Shown here piece after piece: positions 27,172 through 36,456 of a stretch of DNA of 64,000 bases. Under the pieces are notes generated by a model. The model was not told the DNA's origin. It saw nothing but the letters and a program-made list of their open reading frames with translations, and ran no database searches. The stretch covers positions 481,943 through 545,942 of the forward strand of contig JADKKV010000001.1 in the NCBI GenBank assembly GCA_016720345.1. Direction: 5' to 3'. Both the position numbers and the translations under genes were made by a program. Source of the DNA: Thermomonas sp. (GTDB lineage Bacteria > Pseudomonadota > Gammaproteobacteria > Xanthomonadales > Xanthomonadaceae). Numbering within the stretch: position 1 is the stretch's first letter; every line of letters starts with the position of its first letter.

Positions 27172-27969
27172 TCATTCGGCGGCGAAGCGTTCACGGAAGA
27201 AGTCGTCCATCATCCGGTAGGCGCGCCTGGCGGCGCGCTCGTCGTAGCGGCAGTTGCTGGCCGGGTCGTTACCGGCGCCGGGTTCCGCGAAGCAATGCAC
27301 GGCACCGGCGAAATCGACGAATTGCCAGTCCGCGCCGGCGGCATCCATCTCCTTCTCGAATGCAGCGATGTCGGCATCGCTGACCCCCTTGTCGGCGGCA
27401 CCGTTGAGGACCAGCACCGGGGTCTTCACGGTCGTGGCCGTGGTTGATTTCGCGCCAGGCGCCAGCCCGCCGTGCAGGCTGACCACGCCGGCCAACCCGG
27501 TGCCGCCGCGCGCCAGCTCGAGCACGGTGGATCCGCCGAAGCAGAAGCCGAATGCGCCGATCCGCCCCGCATCCAGTGGCGCCGCACCGGCCTGCGCCTT
27601 CAGCGCCGCCACCGCGCCCTCGATGCGCGCACGCAGCGTTGCGCGATCCTCGCCGCGCAGGCCGCCGGCCAGCTTGCCGGCCTCGCCCGCATTCTTCGGC
27701 CGCACGCCGGCGCCATACACGTCCGCCACCAGCACCACGTAGTCGTCGCCGGCCACGGCACTTGCGCGCGCGAGCGAATCCTCGGTCACGCCCATCCAGT
27801 TCGGCACCATCACCAGCCCCGGGCGCTGCGCCTTGCCGGCATCGTCATAGACGACGTAGCCGCTGAAACGATCCTCGCCGACCGACCATTCGACCGGCTT
27901 GGCCTGCATCTTCGCGAGGGCCGGGGCGGTGGCGAGCAGCAATCCGATGGCAAGCAGTGCGCGGCGCAT
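27172..27969 (-). CDS. Exported dienelactone hydrolase family protein
   Basis: A 265-residue alpha/beta-hydrolase with a signal peptide (cleavage after about residue 19, A-P-A-L-A). The nucleophile is Cys143 in G-F-C-F-G-G, with Asp193 and His225 completing the dienelactone-hydrolase triad. Most DLH enzymes are cytoplasmic; export suggests it does not serve chlorocatechol breakdown. Two further cysteines lie near the C-terminus. Substrate unknown. Confidence 0.86.
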   Translation of the reverse strand: MRRALLAIGLLLATAPALAKMQAKPVEWSVGEDRFSGYVVYDDAGKAQRPGLVMVPNWMGVTEDSLARASAVAGDDYVVLVADVYGAGVRPKNAGEAGKLAGGLRGEDRATLRARIEGAVAALKAQAGAAPLDAGRIGAFGFCFGGSTVLELARGGTGLAGVVSLHGGLAPGAKSTTATTVKTPVLVLNGAADKGVSDADIAAFEKEMDAAGADWQFVDFAGAVHCFAEPGAGNDPASNCRYDERAARRAYRMMDDFFRERFAAE

Positions 27970-28052
27970 GGGCGGGTCCTTGTGAAGTGCGTTCTTGAGG
28001 GCGCCTACGCTACCCGGCGCAGGTTCAACGCGCGTGAACGCGGCGGGCGCGG

Positions 28053-29477
28053 TCAGGCGATGCCCATCCCGCCGATGCTGGAAATCGCGTCCGGGTCGAA
28101 GCCGGCCAGCTGCGCGAAATGGCGGCCACGCGCCACGTAGTCCTTGTAGGCGCCGAAGCTGGGCGCGCCCGGCGACAGCAGGACCACCCCACCAGCAGGC
28201 AGGGATGCGCGCGCCCTGTCCATCGCATCGGCGAGATCGCTCGCGGCCTGCAGTGCGAAACCGGATGCCGCGGCGACCGGCGCCAGCAGCGCATGGATGC
28301 GCGGGCCGTTCTGGCCCATGGTGACGATGGCGCGCGGTGCCTGCGTGCGCATCGCCGCGGCGAAGTCATCCCACGGCACGCCGCGATCGTGGCCGCCCAC
28401 CAGGACCGCCACCGGCCGACCGCGATACACCTCCAGCGCCGCCAGGGTGGCGTGCGGGGTGGTGCTGATCGAATCGTTGACGTACAGGATCCCGTCGCGC
28501 GTGCCGACAGGCTGCAGCCGATTGGGCAGCGGCTGGAAGCTGGCCGCGTGCGGTGCCATCGCCATCGCGTCCAGCCCGAAGGCTTCCAGCGCGGTCAACA
28601 CCGCGCACAGGTTGCTGCGGTTGTGCCGGCCCGGCAGCGGTAGCGCGGACGTGTCCATGACGAAGGCATCGCCGCGATACAGCGCATCCCCGCGCAGGTG
28701 CCAGCCGCGCGCATCGCCATACCAGCGGATCTCGCTGTCCGGCAGTTGCAGCGCCGCCAGCCGCGGGTCGGCGGCATTGAGCACGGCGACGCGCGGCCGC
28801 GCACGGGTCACCAGCGCCAGCTTGTCCTCGATGTAGCGGGCCTCGCTGCCGTGCCAGTCCAGGTGTTCGGGAAACAGGTTGGTGACCACCGCGATTGCCG
28901 GCCGCGCGCCGGCGGCGGCGACATCGCCGGTCTGGTAGCTGGACAGTTCGACCACCCACGCCTGCGCGCCTGCGTCCAGCAGTTCCAGCAACGGCAGTCC
29001 GATGTTGCCGGCCAGCGCTGTGCGCAGTCCCGCCGCGCGCAGCAGGTGCGCCAGCAGCGCGGAGGTGGTGCTCTTGCCCTTGGTGCCGGTCACGCACAGC
29101 GTGCGCGCCATGGTGCCGTCGTGCGCGCGTTCGCCGAACCACAACGCGGTGCCGCCGATGAAGCGCGTTCCATTCGCCGCCGCGAACAGTGCTTCCGGTT
29201 TGTTGGGGCTGATCCCGGGCGACTTCACCACCACCTCGAAAGTCGCCAGCCGCTCACCACTGGCCACGTGCTCGATGGCGAGCAGCGGGTCGCCGCAGGC
29301 CATGGCATCCGCGGCCTCCGCCGCGCTGCAGAACAGGTTCAGCGCCTGTTGCGGCAGGCGCGAACGCAGCGCGTCGTAGGCGGCGCGGCCCTCGCGGCCC
29401 CAGCCCCAGAGGGCGACGCGCTTGCCCGCCAGCGCTTCGAAGCAAAGCGGCCGGCCCTCAGGAGGCAAACTGGCCAC
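28053..29477 (-). CDS. murD2: UDP-N-acetylmuramoyl-L-alanine--L-glutamate ligase (MurD2)
   Basis: A 474-residue Mur ligase. The ATP loop T-G-T-K-G-K-S-T-T lies at 130-138, [10 protein letters not shown] matches the central-domain motif, and [10 protein letters not shown] lies in the C-terminal domain. It is MurD-like, but its gene overlaps murL by 20 nt. This pairing identifies it as MurD2 of the xanthomonad pathway, which adds L-glutamate to UDP-MurNAc-L-Ala; MurL then epimerises it to D-Glu. Assignment over ordinary MurD rests on the neighbour. Confidence 0.9.
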   Translation of the reverse strand: MASLPPEGRPLCFEALAGKRVALWGWGREGRAAYDALRSRLPQQALNLFCSAAEAADAMACGDPLLAIEHVASGERLATFEVVVKSPGISPNKPEALFAAANGTRFIGGTALWFGERAHDGTMARTLCVTGTKGKSTTSALLAHLLRAAGLRTALAGNIGLPLLELLDAGAQAWVVELSSYQTGDVAAAGARPAIAVVTNLFPEHLDWHGSEARYIEDKLALVTRARPRVAVLNAADPRLAALQLPDSEIRWYGDARGWHLRGDALYRGDAFVMDTSALPLPGRHNRSNLCAVLTALEAFGLDAMAMAPHAASFQPLPNRLQPVGTRDGILYVNDSISTTPHATLAALEVYRGRPVAVLVGGHDRGVPWDDFAAAMRTQAPRAIVTMGQNGPRIHALLAPVAAASGFALQAASDLADAMDRARASLPAGGVVLLSPGAPSFGAYKDYVARGRHFAQLAGFDPDAISSIGGMGIA

Positions 29478-30834
29478 GCAGCGTCTGCCACAGCGCGGGC
29501 GGGATGCGGTGCTGGTCGTCGATCACCAGCAGCGGCTCGATGCGCAGGTCGGCGGCATCCAGCTGCGGCCCGATCTCGCGGCGGAAGCGTTCGACCAGCG
29601 CGTCCTCACGCCATTCCGGGCGCTGCGCGAGCGCTGCCATCGCCGCCCGTGATTCGCGGCCCTCGCCCACGCATTCGAACGGCTTGTGGTCCTGGTATTC
29701 CAGCAGGGCGTCGAAGCCCGCGGTCTGCGCGGGGTCGTCCAGCAGGTTGCGGCCGATGATGCCCACCAGCCGCGGCTTCGGCATGAATGGCGCCAGTGCC
29801 AGGAACACGAAGTGGCACTTCGGGCAGACCCCGCACCAGCGGCTGGTCGGGCGCTCGCCGAGGATGTGGAAGTTGCGGTTGCAGCTGGAGAAATGCGCGT
29901 CGTAGCGGCTGACCCGCGCGAACTGCCGGGCCACCGCCAGCTCGCTCAGCGGCCGCAGCAACGAGTAGTAGCGCAGGTCGGCGGCGACGTGCCGCTGCAG
30001 CCAATCGCCGAGCGCGGATTCGAACGCCCAGCCCTTCGACCACTGGTGGTTCACCTCGCCGGTGACGCTGCCGTCATCAGCAATGATGATCGACCCGTAG
30101 CTGGCCGAACGCTCGTTGGAGAACACCACCTGGTCCACGCCCAGCAGCACCGCGGCGAAGGCCAGGATCGCCGAGTTCACCGCGGTCACCGGGATGTGGC
30201 CGTTCCATGCGCCCAGCCGGTTGTATTCGAACAGCTGCGAAGCAAGCTGGCGGCCGATGTTCAGCGTGGGCAGGCCGGTATGCGCGGCGCAGGCCGCGAT
30301 CAATTGCGAGCCGCCGATCCAGGTCACGGTCTGTTCGACGCCGGCACCACGCAGCGCCTCGATGCTGACCAGCGAATCCTTGCCGCCGCCGATCGCGACC
30401 AGCGCGTGTCCGCGCAGGCCCAGTGCCGGCGCAGGCGCCCCTGCCTGCGCATCTGCCGGGAAGCGGATCCGGCCGCGCAGGTCCAGCCCGTTGCGATAGG
30501 CGAACTCACCGAGGCCGTTGAGGTAGACGGTTTCGAGGAACGCCGCGGTATCGGCATCGATCTCGTACGCCTCGATGCGGATATCCGCCGGCACCGCGGC
30601 CTTGTAGTAGCTGACGCCGGCGACCAGGTGCAGCAGCCGCAGCGCCTGCCCCGCCGCCGCCGCGCGCGCATCGTCGAGGTCGAACGGCGCGCCCGGCACG
30701 GTGACCGTCTCCACCAGTTCCGGGCCGTCATCGAAGGCATACACCAGCCGCGCGATGCCGGTCTGCGCATCGAAGGCGCAGCGCACGAAGCGGAACGTGC
30801 GGATCGCGTCGCGCTCGAACATCCACTCACTCAT
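29458..30834 (-). CDS. murL: UDP-N-acetyl-alpha-D-muramoyl-L-alanyl-L-glutamate epimerase (MurL)
   Basis: A 458-residue enzyme that, in Xanthomonas, uses ATP to turn the L-Glu of UDP-MurNAc-L-Ala-L-Glu into D-Glu, giving the usual precursor without free D-glutamate. A P-loop-like G-G-G-K-D-S is at 149-154. Four cysteines (318 in S-S-C-N-R and 334/337/340 in C-G-V-C-P-K-C) could bind a metal or take part in catalysis. Its start overlaps the lysCA stop (ATGA), and its end overlaps murD2. The presence of this pair implies that a racemase (MurI) may be absent or dispensable in this genome. Confidence 0.92.
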   Translation of the reverse strand: MSEWMFERDAIRTFRFVRCAFDAQTGIARLVYAFDDGPELVETVTVPGAPFDLDDARAAAAGQALRLLHLVAGVSYYKAAVPADIRIEAYEIDADTAAFLETVYLNGLGEFAYRNGLDLRGRIRFPADAQAGAPAPALGLRGHALVAIGGGKDSLVSIEALRGAGVEQTVTWIGGSQLIAACAAHTGLPTLNIGRQLASQLFEYNRLGAWNGHIPVTAVNSAILAFAAVLLGVDQVVFSNERSASYGSIIIADDGSVTGEVNHQWSKGWAFESALGDWLQRHVAADLRYYSLLRPLSELAVARQFARVSRYDAHFSSCNRNFHILGERPTSRWCGVCPKCHFVFLALAPFMPKPRLVGIIGRNLLDDPAQTAGFDALLEYQDHKPFECVGEGRESRAAMAALAQRPEWREDALVERFRREIGPQLDAADLRIEPLLVIDDQHRIPPALWQTLRGQFAS

Positions 30835-33464
30835 TCAGGCATACCTTCTTCAAGCAGGTCCTCCGCGGGCAGCGCGCGCAGGTTGTATTCGTTGGACATG
30901 CTGCGGCCGTAGGCGCCGGCATCGGCCACCAGCATCGCGTCTCCGGGCGCGGTCCCGGCAGGCAGCTTGACCCGCTGGCCGAACACGTCGCTGGATTCGC
31001 AGATCGGGCCGACCACGTCGAAATCGATGTCGCCACCGGCATCCAGCCGCGACAGGTTGACGATGTCGTGCCACGCGTCGTACAGCGCCGGCCGCAAGAG
31101 TGCGTTCATGCCTGCATCCAGGCCGACCCGGCGCACGCCGTCCTTCTCGATCACCTGGGTCGCGTGCGCCAGCAACACGCCGGCTTCGGCGACCAGGAAG
31201 CGGCCGGGTTCGATCGCCAGCCTGAACGCCGGATGCAGGGCCTTGATCGCGGCCAGGCCTTCGGCCCAGGCATCGAGGTCGAAGGGTTCGTCGTCGTCGC
31301 TGTAGGCGATCGGCAGGCCGCCACCGATGTCGATGGTCTCCACGCTGCCGATGCGCCGCGCGAAGCCCGCCAGTTCATCGACCACGCCCTTCCAGTGGTC
31401 GACGGTTTCGATGCCGCTGCCCAGGTGCGCGTGCACGCCGGTGATGCGCACGTCCAGCGCGCGCGCGGCTTCGACGAATTCCTCGACGCGCTGCGCGGAC
31501 AGGCCGAACTTGGAGTCCTTGCCGCCGGTGTTGACCTTGGCGTGGTGGCCATCGCCGTGGCCGAGGTCGATGCGCAGCCACAGCGCGCGGCCGCGGAACA
31601 CCCCCGGCCAGCGCCGCAGCAGCTCCACGTTGTCCACGGTGACGGTGACGCCACGCGCCAGCGCGGCTTCGTATTCGCCGATCGGGGCGAAGCTGGGGGT
31701 GAACAGCACGCGCGCCGGATCGAAGCCGGGCACGGCCTCGAACACGCGTTCCACCTCGCCTTGCGACACGCATTCCAGGCCGAAGCCTTCCGCGGCAAGC
31801 GCGCGCAGCAGCGCCGGATGCCCATTCGCCTTGATCGCGTAGTAGCGGCGGTCGATCGCATCGATGCCCTGCAACTGGCGCGCGCGTTCGCGCACGGTCG
31901 GCAGGTGGTAGACGTAGCGCGGCGTGCCGTGGCCGGCGAGTTCCAGCAGGCGTTCGCGTTCGCGCGGCGCGCGCCACCACGCGGGCGGGCGCGGGCGCAC
32001 CGTGCCATTGATCTCGCGCCAGCGCGGGCCGAACACCTCGGCCTCGTAGACCGGCATCGCGCCGCTGTCGATCAGCTCCGCATGCAGCCGGTGCAGCAGG
32101 CCGTCGGCCGCGGCCTCGTCGACCACGAAGGTCAGGTTGAGGTCGTTCGACGACTGCGAGATCAGGTGCACCCGCTCGCGCCCGAACATCTCCCACACCG
32201 CGGACAGCTTGTGCAGCAGCGAGCGCATGCCGCGCCCGACCAGGGTCACCGCCGCGCACGGCACGATCACCTTGACCCGGCACACCTGCGCCAGGTCCTC
32301 CGACAAACGCGCAAGCACGTCGGTGCTCACCAGGTTCTCCGAGGGATCCAGCGACACGGTGACGTTGGTCTCGGACGAGCCGATCAGGTCCACCGACAGG
32401 CCATGGCGCTTGAAGCGCTCGAACACGTCGGCCAGGAAGCCGACCTGCTGCCACATGCCGACGCTTTCCATCGACACCAGCACGATGCCGTTGCGGCGGC
32501 TGATCGCCTTGACCCCGGGCACCGCGGCCACGCTGCCCTCGATCCGGGTGCCCGGCAGTTGCGGGCGGCTGGTGTCGAGGATGCGCATCGGCACGCCGCT
32601 GTCGCGGCAGGGCTTGATCGAGCGCGGGTGCAGGACCTTGGCGCCGGTGGTGGCGATTTCCTGCGCCTCGGCGTAGTCCAGCCGGGTCAGCAGGCGCGCA
32701 TCCGGCACGTCGCGCGGGTTGGCGCTGAACATGCCGGGCACGTCGGTCCAGATCTCGACGCGGCGGGCGCCGAGCAGCGCACCGAAGTACGCGGCCGAAG
32801 TATCCGAACCGCCACGGCCGAGGATCGCGGTGCCGCCATCGCCGTGGCGGGCGATGAAGCCCTGGGTCAGCAGCAGTTGCGCCGGCTGCGCGGCGAAACG
32901 CACGCGCAGGGCGGCATCCGCATCGAAGCGGCAGTTGACCGACAGCCGCTGCGCCCAGTCGCTGGCATTGGGCAGCGAGACCGCATCCAGCCAGTCGCGC
33001 GCGTCGCACCAGCCGAAATCCAGGCCCTGCCGGCGCAGGTAGGCGGCACCGATCGAGGACGACAGCAACTCGCCCTGCGCCAGCACCTCGGCCTGCCAGT
33101 CCAGCGACCGCGATGCCGCGCGCGGATCGTCGCCGAGGGCGTGCAATGCGCGCAGGCGTTCGCCGATGGCGGTGTCGGGATCGATGCCGAGTTCGTCGCT
33201 GCAGAACGCGCGATGGCGGGCGACCAGCGCGGCGATGCGGCCCTTGACGTCATCGCCGTTGCTGATCGCCTGCAGTTCGTTGGTGACCCCGGACAGCGCC
33301 GACACCACCACCAGCACGCGCGCACCCCCGGCCGCCGCGCGTCCCTCGGCCAGCTGGCCGATGGTGTCCCAGCGCTCGCGTTTGGACACCGAGGTCCCGC
33401 CGAACTTCAGCACCAGCCAGGGCTGTGCAGGGGCGGTGGGATCGGACGCGGCGGCGATGGACAT
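30831..33464 (-). CDS. lysCA: Bifunctional aspartate kinase / diaminopimelate decarboxylase
   Basis: An 877-residue fusion of the first and last enzymes of lysine synthesis. The kinase half (about 14-480) opens with K-F-G-G-T-S-V at 20-26 and carries ACT-type regulatory repeats (GIVLVSMESVGMWQQVGF, VTLVGRGM). After a linker near 490-505 comes the decarboxylase half, with the PLP lysine in Y-Y-A-I-K-A-N (Lys545), G-G-G-L-P at 714-718, E-P-G-R at 752-755 and the C-E-S-S-D cysteine at 822. Fusing the two enzymes suggests joint control of lysine and diaminopimelate supply. I chose the ATG at 33464; a longer frame would run into the promoter. It heads the lysCA-murL-murD2 operon. Confidence 0.95.
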   Translation of the reverse strand: MSIAAASDPTAPAQPWLVLKFGGTSVSKRERWDTIGQLAEGRAAAGGARVLVVVSALSGVTNELQAISNGDDVKGRIAALVARHRAFCSDELGIDPDTAIGERLRALHALGDDPRAASRSLDWQAEVLAQGELLSSSIGAAYLRRQGLDFGWCDARDWLDAVSLPNASDWAQRLSVNCRFDADAALRVRFAAQPAQLLLTQGFIARHGDGGTAILGRGGSDTSAAYFGALLGARRVEIWTDVPGMFSANPRDVPDARLLTRLDYAEAQEIATTGAKVLHPRSIKPCRDSGVPMRILDTSRPQLPGTRIEGSVAAVPGVKAISRRNGIVLVSMESVGMWQQVGFLADVFERFKRHGLSVDLIGSSETNVTVSLDPSENLVSTDVLARLSEDLAQVCRVKVIVPCAAVTLVGRGMRSLLHKLSAVWEMFGRERVHLISQSSNDLNLTFVVDEAAADGLLHRLHAELIDSGAMPVYEAEVFGPRWREINGTVRPRPPAWWRAPRERERLLELAGHGTPRYVYHLPTVRERARQLQGIDAIDRRYYAIKANGHPALLRALAAEGFGLECVSQGEVERVFEAVPGFDPARVLFTPSFAPIGEYEAALARGVTVTVDNVELLRRWPGVFRGRALWLRIDLGHGDGHHAKVNTGGKDSKFGLSAQRVEEFVEAARALDVRITGVHAHLGSGIETVDHWKGVVDELAGFARRIGSVETIDIGGGLPIAYSDDDEPFDLDAWAEGLAAIKALHPAFRLAIEPGRFLVAEAGVLLAHATQVIEKDGVRRVGLDAGMNALLRPALYDAWHDIVNLSRLDAGGDIDFDVVGPICESSDVFGQRVKLPAGTAPGDAMLVADAGAYGRSMSNEYNLRALPAEDLLEEGMPE

Positions 33465-33514
33465 AGGCCCTTTCGGAATCAGTCGGGGGATGCCCGCGGC
33501 ACGGGCAGTGGTGC

Positions 33515-33520
33515 ATTCTA
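33515..33520 (-). promoter_or_regulatory. lysCA: Candidate -10 element of lysCA (TAGAAT)
   Basis: On the minus strand the hexamer reads TAGAAT, 50 nt upstream of the start codon. The -35 is poor. A short GC-rich hairpin (GCCCG / CGGGC, 33493-33507) lies in the predicted leader. Confidence 0.4.
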
Positions 33521-33552
33521 GCGGGCCTTTGGATCCGTGCCCCTTGCCCGCC

Positions 33553-34452
33553 ATGCCCCGTCGTTATGTGCAACTCGATGTGTTCGCGTCGCGCCCCGGC
33601 GCCGGCAACCCGCTCGCCGCCGTGCTCGATGCGGAGGGCATGGACACCGCCTCGATGCAGGCACTGGCGGCGTGGCTCAACCTGTCGGAAACGATCTACT
33701 TCCTGCCACCCGATGCCGGCGCCGATTACCGGATCCGCATCTTCACCCCCGGCTGCGAACTGCCATTCGCCGGCCACCCCAGCGTGGGCGCGGCCTGGCT
33801 GGCGGCCACCCACGGGCTGGCCACGCCACGCGATGGCCAGCTGGTCCAGCAATGCGCGGCCGGCCTGCTGCCGGCGCAGGTGCACGGCGATCCGCTGCGG
33901 CCGGGGATCCTGCTGCGCAGTCCGCGCGGGCGCCTGCTCGAGGCGGCCACGGGCGCGCTGCCGCGGGAACTGGCCGCGATCGCACGGCCCGGGCAAGCCG
34001 TCGAACTGTGGAGCAACGGTCCGCGCTGGTGGCTGCTGGAAGCCGGGTCGGCCGACGCGTTGCGCGGGCTGAAGCCGGATTTCGGCGCGATCGCCGGCTG
34101 GACCGATGCCACCGGGTCGACCGGGGTCGCGGCATTCGCCTTCGAAGACGGTGGCGACCACCAGCTGGTGGTGCGCGCATTCTGCCCCGGTGATGCCGTT
34201 GGGGTGCCCGAGGACCCGGTCACCGGCAGCGCCAATGCGGTGATCGCGGCGCGCTTGCATCGCGAAGGCCGGCTGCCCGGCCGCGACGGGCGCTACATCG
34301 CCAGCCAGGGCCGCGAGCTCGGCCGCGACGGCAGGGTCACGCTGCAGGTCGATGCCGATGGCGAGGTCTGGATCGGCGGCGAGGTGCAACAGGTCATAGC
34401 CGGCAGCCTGGAATGGCCGGATGCGCAAGCCACCGGGCCTGCAAGCCCATGA
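33553..34452 (+). CDS. PhzF-family isomerase/epimerase-like protein, copy 1
   Basis: A 299-residue PhzF-like protein with two similar halves in the diaminopimelate-epimerase fold. It begins R-R-Y-V-Q-L-D-V-F-A and has the active-site glutamate in L-S-E-T-I-Y-F (Glu46), F-A-G-H-P-S-V-G and E-D-P-V-T-G-S-A-N-A, all family hallmarks. The substrate is unknown; there are no phenazine genes nearby. The stop overlaps the start of a paralogue (ATGA). It is divergent from lysCA. Confidence 0.88.
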   Translation: MPRRYVQLDVFASRPGAGNPLAAVLDAEGMDTASMQALAAWLNLSETIYFLPPDAGADYRIRIFTPGCELPFAGHPSVGAAWLAATHGLATPRDGQLVQQCAAGLLPAQVHGDPLRPGILLRSPRGRLLEAATGALPRELAAIARPGQAVELWSNGPRWWLLEAGSADALRGLKPDFGAIAGWTDATGSTGVAAFAFEDGGDHQLVVRAFCPGDAVGVPEDPVTGSANAVIAARLHREGRLPGRDGRYIASQGRELGRDGRVTLQVDADGEVWIGGEVQQVIAGSLEWPDAQATGPASP

Positions 34453-35327
34453 CCCGGCGCCGCTACGTGCAACTCGATGTGTTCGCCTCGCGCGCCGGCG
34501 ACGGCAATCCGCTGGCGGTGGTGCTGGACGCCGAAGGCCTGGACGACGCGCGCATGCAGGCGATCGCCCGCTGGACGCGGCTGCCGGAAACCACCTTCGT
34601 GCTGCCGCCGGTGGCCACCGACGCCACCCACCGCATCCGCATCTTCAGCCCGCGCCGGGAAGTCCCGTTCGCCGGCCATCCCAGCGTCGGCACCGCGCAT
34701 GCCTTGCTGGATGCGGGCCTGGCCGCGCCGCGCGACGGACTGCTGGTGCAGGACGGGATTGCCGGCAAGCTGCCGCTGATGGTCACCGGCGCGGGCCGCG
34801 AACGCACGATCGCCGTGCGCACGCCACGCGCACGCGTGCAGGAAATCGCAACGCCGGACGACCCGCGCCTGCGCGATGCACTTGCCGGATTGCCGCTGGG
34901 CGGACTGCCGCCGGTGCTGATGGACGGCGGCCGCCGCTGGTGGCTGGCGGAGCTGGCCAGCGAGGCCGACCTTCGCAACGCACAGCCGAACTGGGAGGCG
35001 ATCGTCGCGCTCGCGCACGCGACCGACAGCATGGGCCTGTTCGTCTATGCACGCAGCCAGGATCCGGTCCACTACTTCGCGGTGCGCGCATTCGTCGGTG
35101 CACCGGCACGCTTCGAGGACGCCGCCTCCGGTGCCGCCAACGCCACCCTGGCGGCGTGGCTGGCCGAATGCGGTGCCCTGCCCGATGGCGGCTTCTACCG
35201 GGTCAGCCAGGGCCGCGAAGTCGGCCACGACGCGATCATCGAACTCCGCGTGGATGCCGGCGGCGACGTCTGGTCGGGCGGGCGGGCCGTCGCCGTGGTC
35301 ACCGGCACCCTGGATTGGCCCGACTAG
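34449..35327 (+). CDS. PhzF-family isomerase/epimerase-like protein, copy 2
   Basis: A 292-residue paralogue of the previous gene, with the same opening R-R-Y-V-Q-L-D-V-F-A-S-R, Glu47 in L-P-E-T-T-F-V, F-A-G-H-P-S-V-G and E-D-A-A-S-G-A-A-N-A. The second-half motif is changed from P-V-T-G-S to A-A-S-G-A, so its pocket probably differs. ATG at 34449 overlaps the upstream stop. The pair arose by tandem duplication and may form a heterodimer. A strong terminator follows. Confidence 0.88.
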   Translation: MTRRRYVQLDVFASRAGDGNPLAVVLDAEGLDDARMQAIARWTRLPETTFVLPPVATDATHRIRIFSPRREVPFAGHPSVGTAHALLDAGLAAPRDGLLVQDGIAGKLPLMVTGAGRERTIAVRTPRARVQEIATPDDPRLRDALAGLPLGGLPPVLMDGGRRWWLAELASEADLRNAQPNWEAIVALAHATDSMGLFVYARSQDPVHYFAVRAFVGAPARFEDAASGAANATLAAWLAECGALPDGGFYRVSQGREVGHDAIIELRVDAGGDVWSGGRAVAVVTGTLDWPD

Positions 35328-35384
35328 CGATGCGCCGGGCGCGGCCGCCGCACCCCTGGTCGGCATCGAGGCAACACAAATGAA

Positions 35385-35406
35385 GAAGGGGCCGCGCGGC
35401 CCCTTC
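35385..35406. terminator. Strong bidirectional hairpin terminator
   Basis: GAAGGGGCC (35385-35393) and GGCCCCTTC (35398-35406) form a perfect 9-bp stem around GCGC. It sits between the convergent PhzF copy 2 and glycine-zipper genes. A short A-rich flank on one side could act as the T-run for minus-strand transcripts. Confidence 0.7.
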
Positions 35407-35428
35407 GCCTTGATCAGGGTGACGCCTG

Positions 35429-36124
35429 TTACTGCGGCGACACATCCACCCGCACGCGCACGCGGTCGCCCGGGTGGTAGTCCATCCGGCGGGTGTAGCG
35501 GCGGCCGTTGTATTCGTAAGCCACGTCATAGGCGCTGGCGCGTCCATCGCCGGATCCGCCGTAGCCGCTGCCGTAACCGCCGCCCGCCGGTTCCGGGTCG
35601 CACACCCGCACCACGCCGGCGCGCACGTAGCGGTCGCGCTGGGTCTGGTCGTAGATCCCGCGGCCTGCCATGCCACCCACCATCGAGCCGATCGCGGTGG
35701 CGGCATAGGTGCCGCTGCCGCCACCGACCTTGCTGCCCAGCACCGCGCCGGCGATGCCGCCGACCACGGTGGCGATGTTGCGGCCCGCCATGCTGCCGCC
35801 CTGGGTGCGGCCGTACGGGTCGTAGTAGCCGCCATTGCGATAGCCATCATTTCGGTAGCCATCGACGTCGTCGTAGCCGTCGCGCTGGTCGTTGCCGGCG
35901 CTGGTGGTTTCGTAGCAACGCTGGCCGACGGCGCTGGACCCACCGCCGTAGCGACCATCGAGCACCGGGTCGACCCGGATCACGCGCGCATAGTCGTAGT
36001 AGGCCTCGCCCTGCTGCTGGCCGTTGAAGCCATCGCCGGACGGATACGGGTACGACTGCGCGGACGCGGTGCCGCCGGAGGCAAGGCCGACGGCAACAAG
36101 CAAGGCAACGGCAAGGCGCTTCAT
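35429..36124 (-). CDS. Glycine-zipper 2TM-domain envelope protein
   Basis: A 231-residue exported protein. The first 22 residues are a signal peptide (cleavage after G-T-A-S-A). The mature N-terminal half is rich in Tyr, Gly and Asp. At about 118-155 lies the glycine-zipper pair (TVVGGIAGAVLGSKVGGG, then AIGSMVGGMAGRGI) as in Rickettsia 17-kDa antigen-like proteins, which associate with the outer membrane. The C-terminal part (YEYNGRRYTRRMDYHPGDRV) resembles the end of SlyB/UMP1-like proteins. No lipobox is present. Function unknown; envelope stability is the usual guess. Confidence 0.8.
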   Translation of the reverse strand: MKRLAVALLVAVGLASGGTASAQSYPYPSGDGFNGQQQGEAYYDYARVIRVDPVLDGRYGGGSSAVGQRCYETTSAGNDQRDGYDDVDGYRNDGYRNGGYYDPYGRTQGGSMAGRNIATVVGGIAGAVLGSKVGGGSGTYAATAIGSMVGGMAGRGIYDQTQRDRYVRAGVVRVCDPEPAGGGYGSGYGGSGDGRASAYDVAYEYNGRRYTRRMDYHPGDRVRVRVDVSPQ

Positions 36125-36456
36125 GGTGGACTCCGGTCGCCGGGATGGGTGGAGGGCCGGCGCGTCGCGAACACTGCGGCCACGCCGCTAACGCGAAGCT
36201 GAATCCGGCGGCTTCGCCCGAATCCGTTTAGCGCGGCGACAGTTTGCGGGCGCAGCCCGCGGCCGCCATCGCGGTTCCGCCACCGGCAGCGAAGCGCGCC
36301 GCGCATGCTGCACCGCAAGACAAGACCCGGTTCCGCGCTGCGAGGTTCCGCGCTAAGGTGGATGCCCGCCATGACCGCCCGCCGAGCGCCCACGCTCCGG
36401 CGCGAAGCGCGGACAGCCATGACGCTCACTCCACGCACTCGAGGAGAAACGGGCTC
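36125..36456. other. 332-bp divergent intergenic region with an 11-bp direct repeat
   Basis: It lies between the glycine-zipper gene and fusA2. It contains GGTTCCGCGCT twice (36329-36339 and 36344-36354), spaced by GCGA, followed at once by a -10-like TAAGGT (36354-36359). A GAGGAGA (36441-36447) upstream of the fusA2 ATG is its ribosome-binding site. An in-frame extension of fusA2 upstream is rich in Ala/Arg and is not considered coding. No other gene is seen. Confidence 0.5.

Noticed and set aside
36244-36456. Upstream start of fusA2 at 36244
   Set aside because: Adds 71 Ala/Arg/His-rich residues without similarity; the ATG at 36457 has a strong GAGGAGA site and aligns with EF-G.
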